This document shows, piece after piece, positions 12,473 through 12,496 of a DNA stretch of 12,496 nt. Within the stretch, counting starts at the first letter, position 1. Each line of letters opens with the position of its first letter. A program made the position numbers and the translations under genes. This DNA is from Clostridia bacterium (lineage in GTDB: Bacteria > Bacillota > Clostridia > Oscillospirales > CAG-272): positions 1-12,496 of the forward strand of contig JAFNZX010000113.1 in the NCBI GenBank assembly GCA_017382615.1, written 5' to 3'. The notes under the pieces are model-generated. The model searched no databases and was not told where the DNA came from. It saw only the letters and a list, made by a program, of their open reading frames with translations.

Positions 12473-12496
12473 AAGTGGTCACGAATCCACCGTCTG

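Overview
The window looks like a chromosomal segment of a Bacillota bacterium, most likely class Clostridia (gut Oscillospirales-like). This rests on the strong AAGGAG-type ribosome binding sites, sigma-A promoters with TGn-extended -10 boxes, lipoproteins with Thr/Glu-rich linkers, and the protein sequences themselves. By eye the GC content is somewhat above 50 %. The taxonomy is inference; there is no rRNA in the window.

Region 1 (1-4428, + strand) is the distal part of a shikimate/chorismate operon: the C-terminal two thirds of aroA (EPSP synthase, running in from the left edge), aroC (chorismate synthase), an unrecognised protein with a winged-helix-like N-terminus, a bifunctional AroE-AroK fusion, and aroQ (type II dehydroquinase). 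Genes are 1-20 nt apart or overlap, so the operon should be translated in a coupled fashion. In AroA the residue expected to be a catalytic glutamate in the KE(S/T)DR motif is a lysine.

Region 2 (4425-9261) is an extracellular carbohydrate locus. A perfect-consensus promoter, whose -35 box overlaps the aroQ stop codon, drives a polysaccharide deacetylase (CE4-like) lipoprotein. A strong hairpin terminator lies between it and a convergent AraC-family regulator gene. The regulator is divergent from a 942-residue GH127-type beta-L-arabinofuranosidase lipoprotein with a C-terminal CBM35/CBM6-like module. The regulator probably controls the hydrolase through the 136-bp divergent intergenic region.

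Region 3 (9258-9614) is non-coding. It holds an array of four hairpins separated by five evenly sized 8-nt AT-rich spacers, a further structured stretch, a long bidirectional terminator, and a minus-strand tRNA-Ala(GGC) that lacks the G3:U70 pair normally needed for alanylation.

Region 4 (9685-12028, + strand) is a housekeeping operon: greA (transcript cleavage factor), cca (tRNA nucleotidyltransferase) and a two-helix membrane protein with a cytoplasmic PH-like domain.

Region 5 (12060-12496) is a tRNA-Thr(TGT)-tRNA-Tyr(GTA) transcription unit with a perfect consensus promoter. It ends in an unusual 33-bp perfect inverted repeat whose left arm includes the 3' end of tRNA-Tyr. Beyond it lie a minus-strand tRNA-3'-end-like relic, a 13-bp tandem repeat cluster sharing the GATAT core with the hairpin-array spacers, and a near-copy of the tRNA-Tyr T-arm at the window edge. 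The most unusual material is in the non-coding DNA around the tRNA genes, not in a new protein system.
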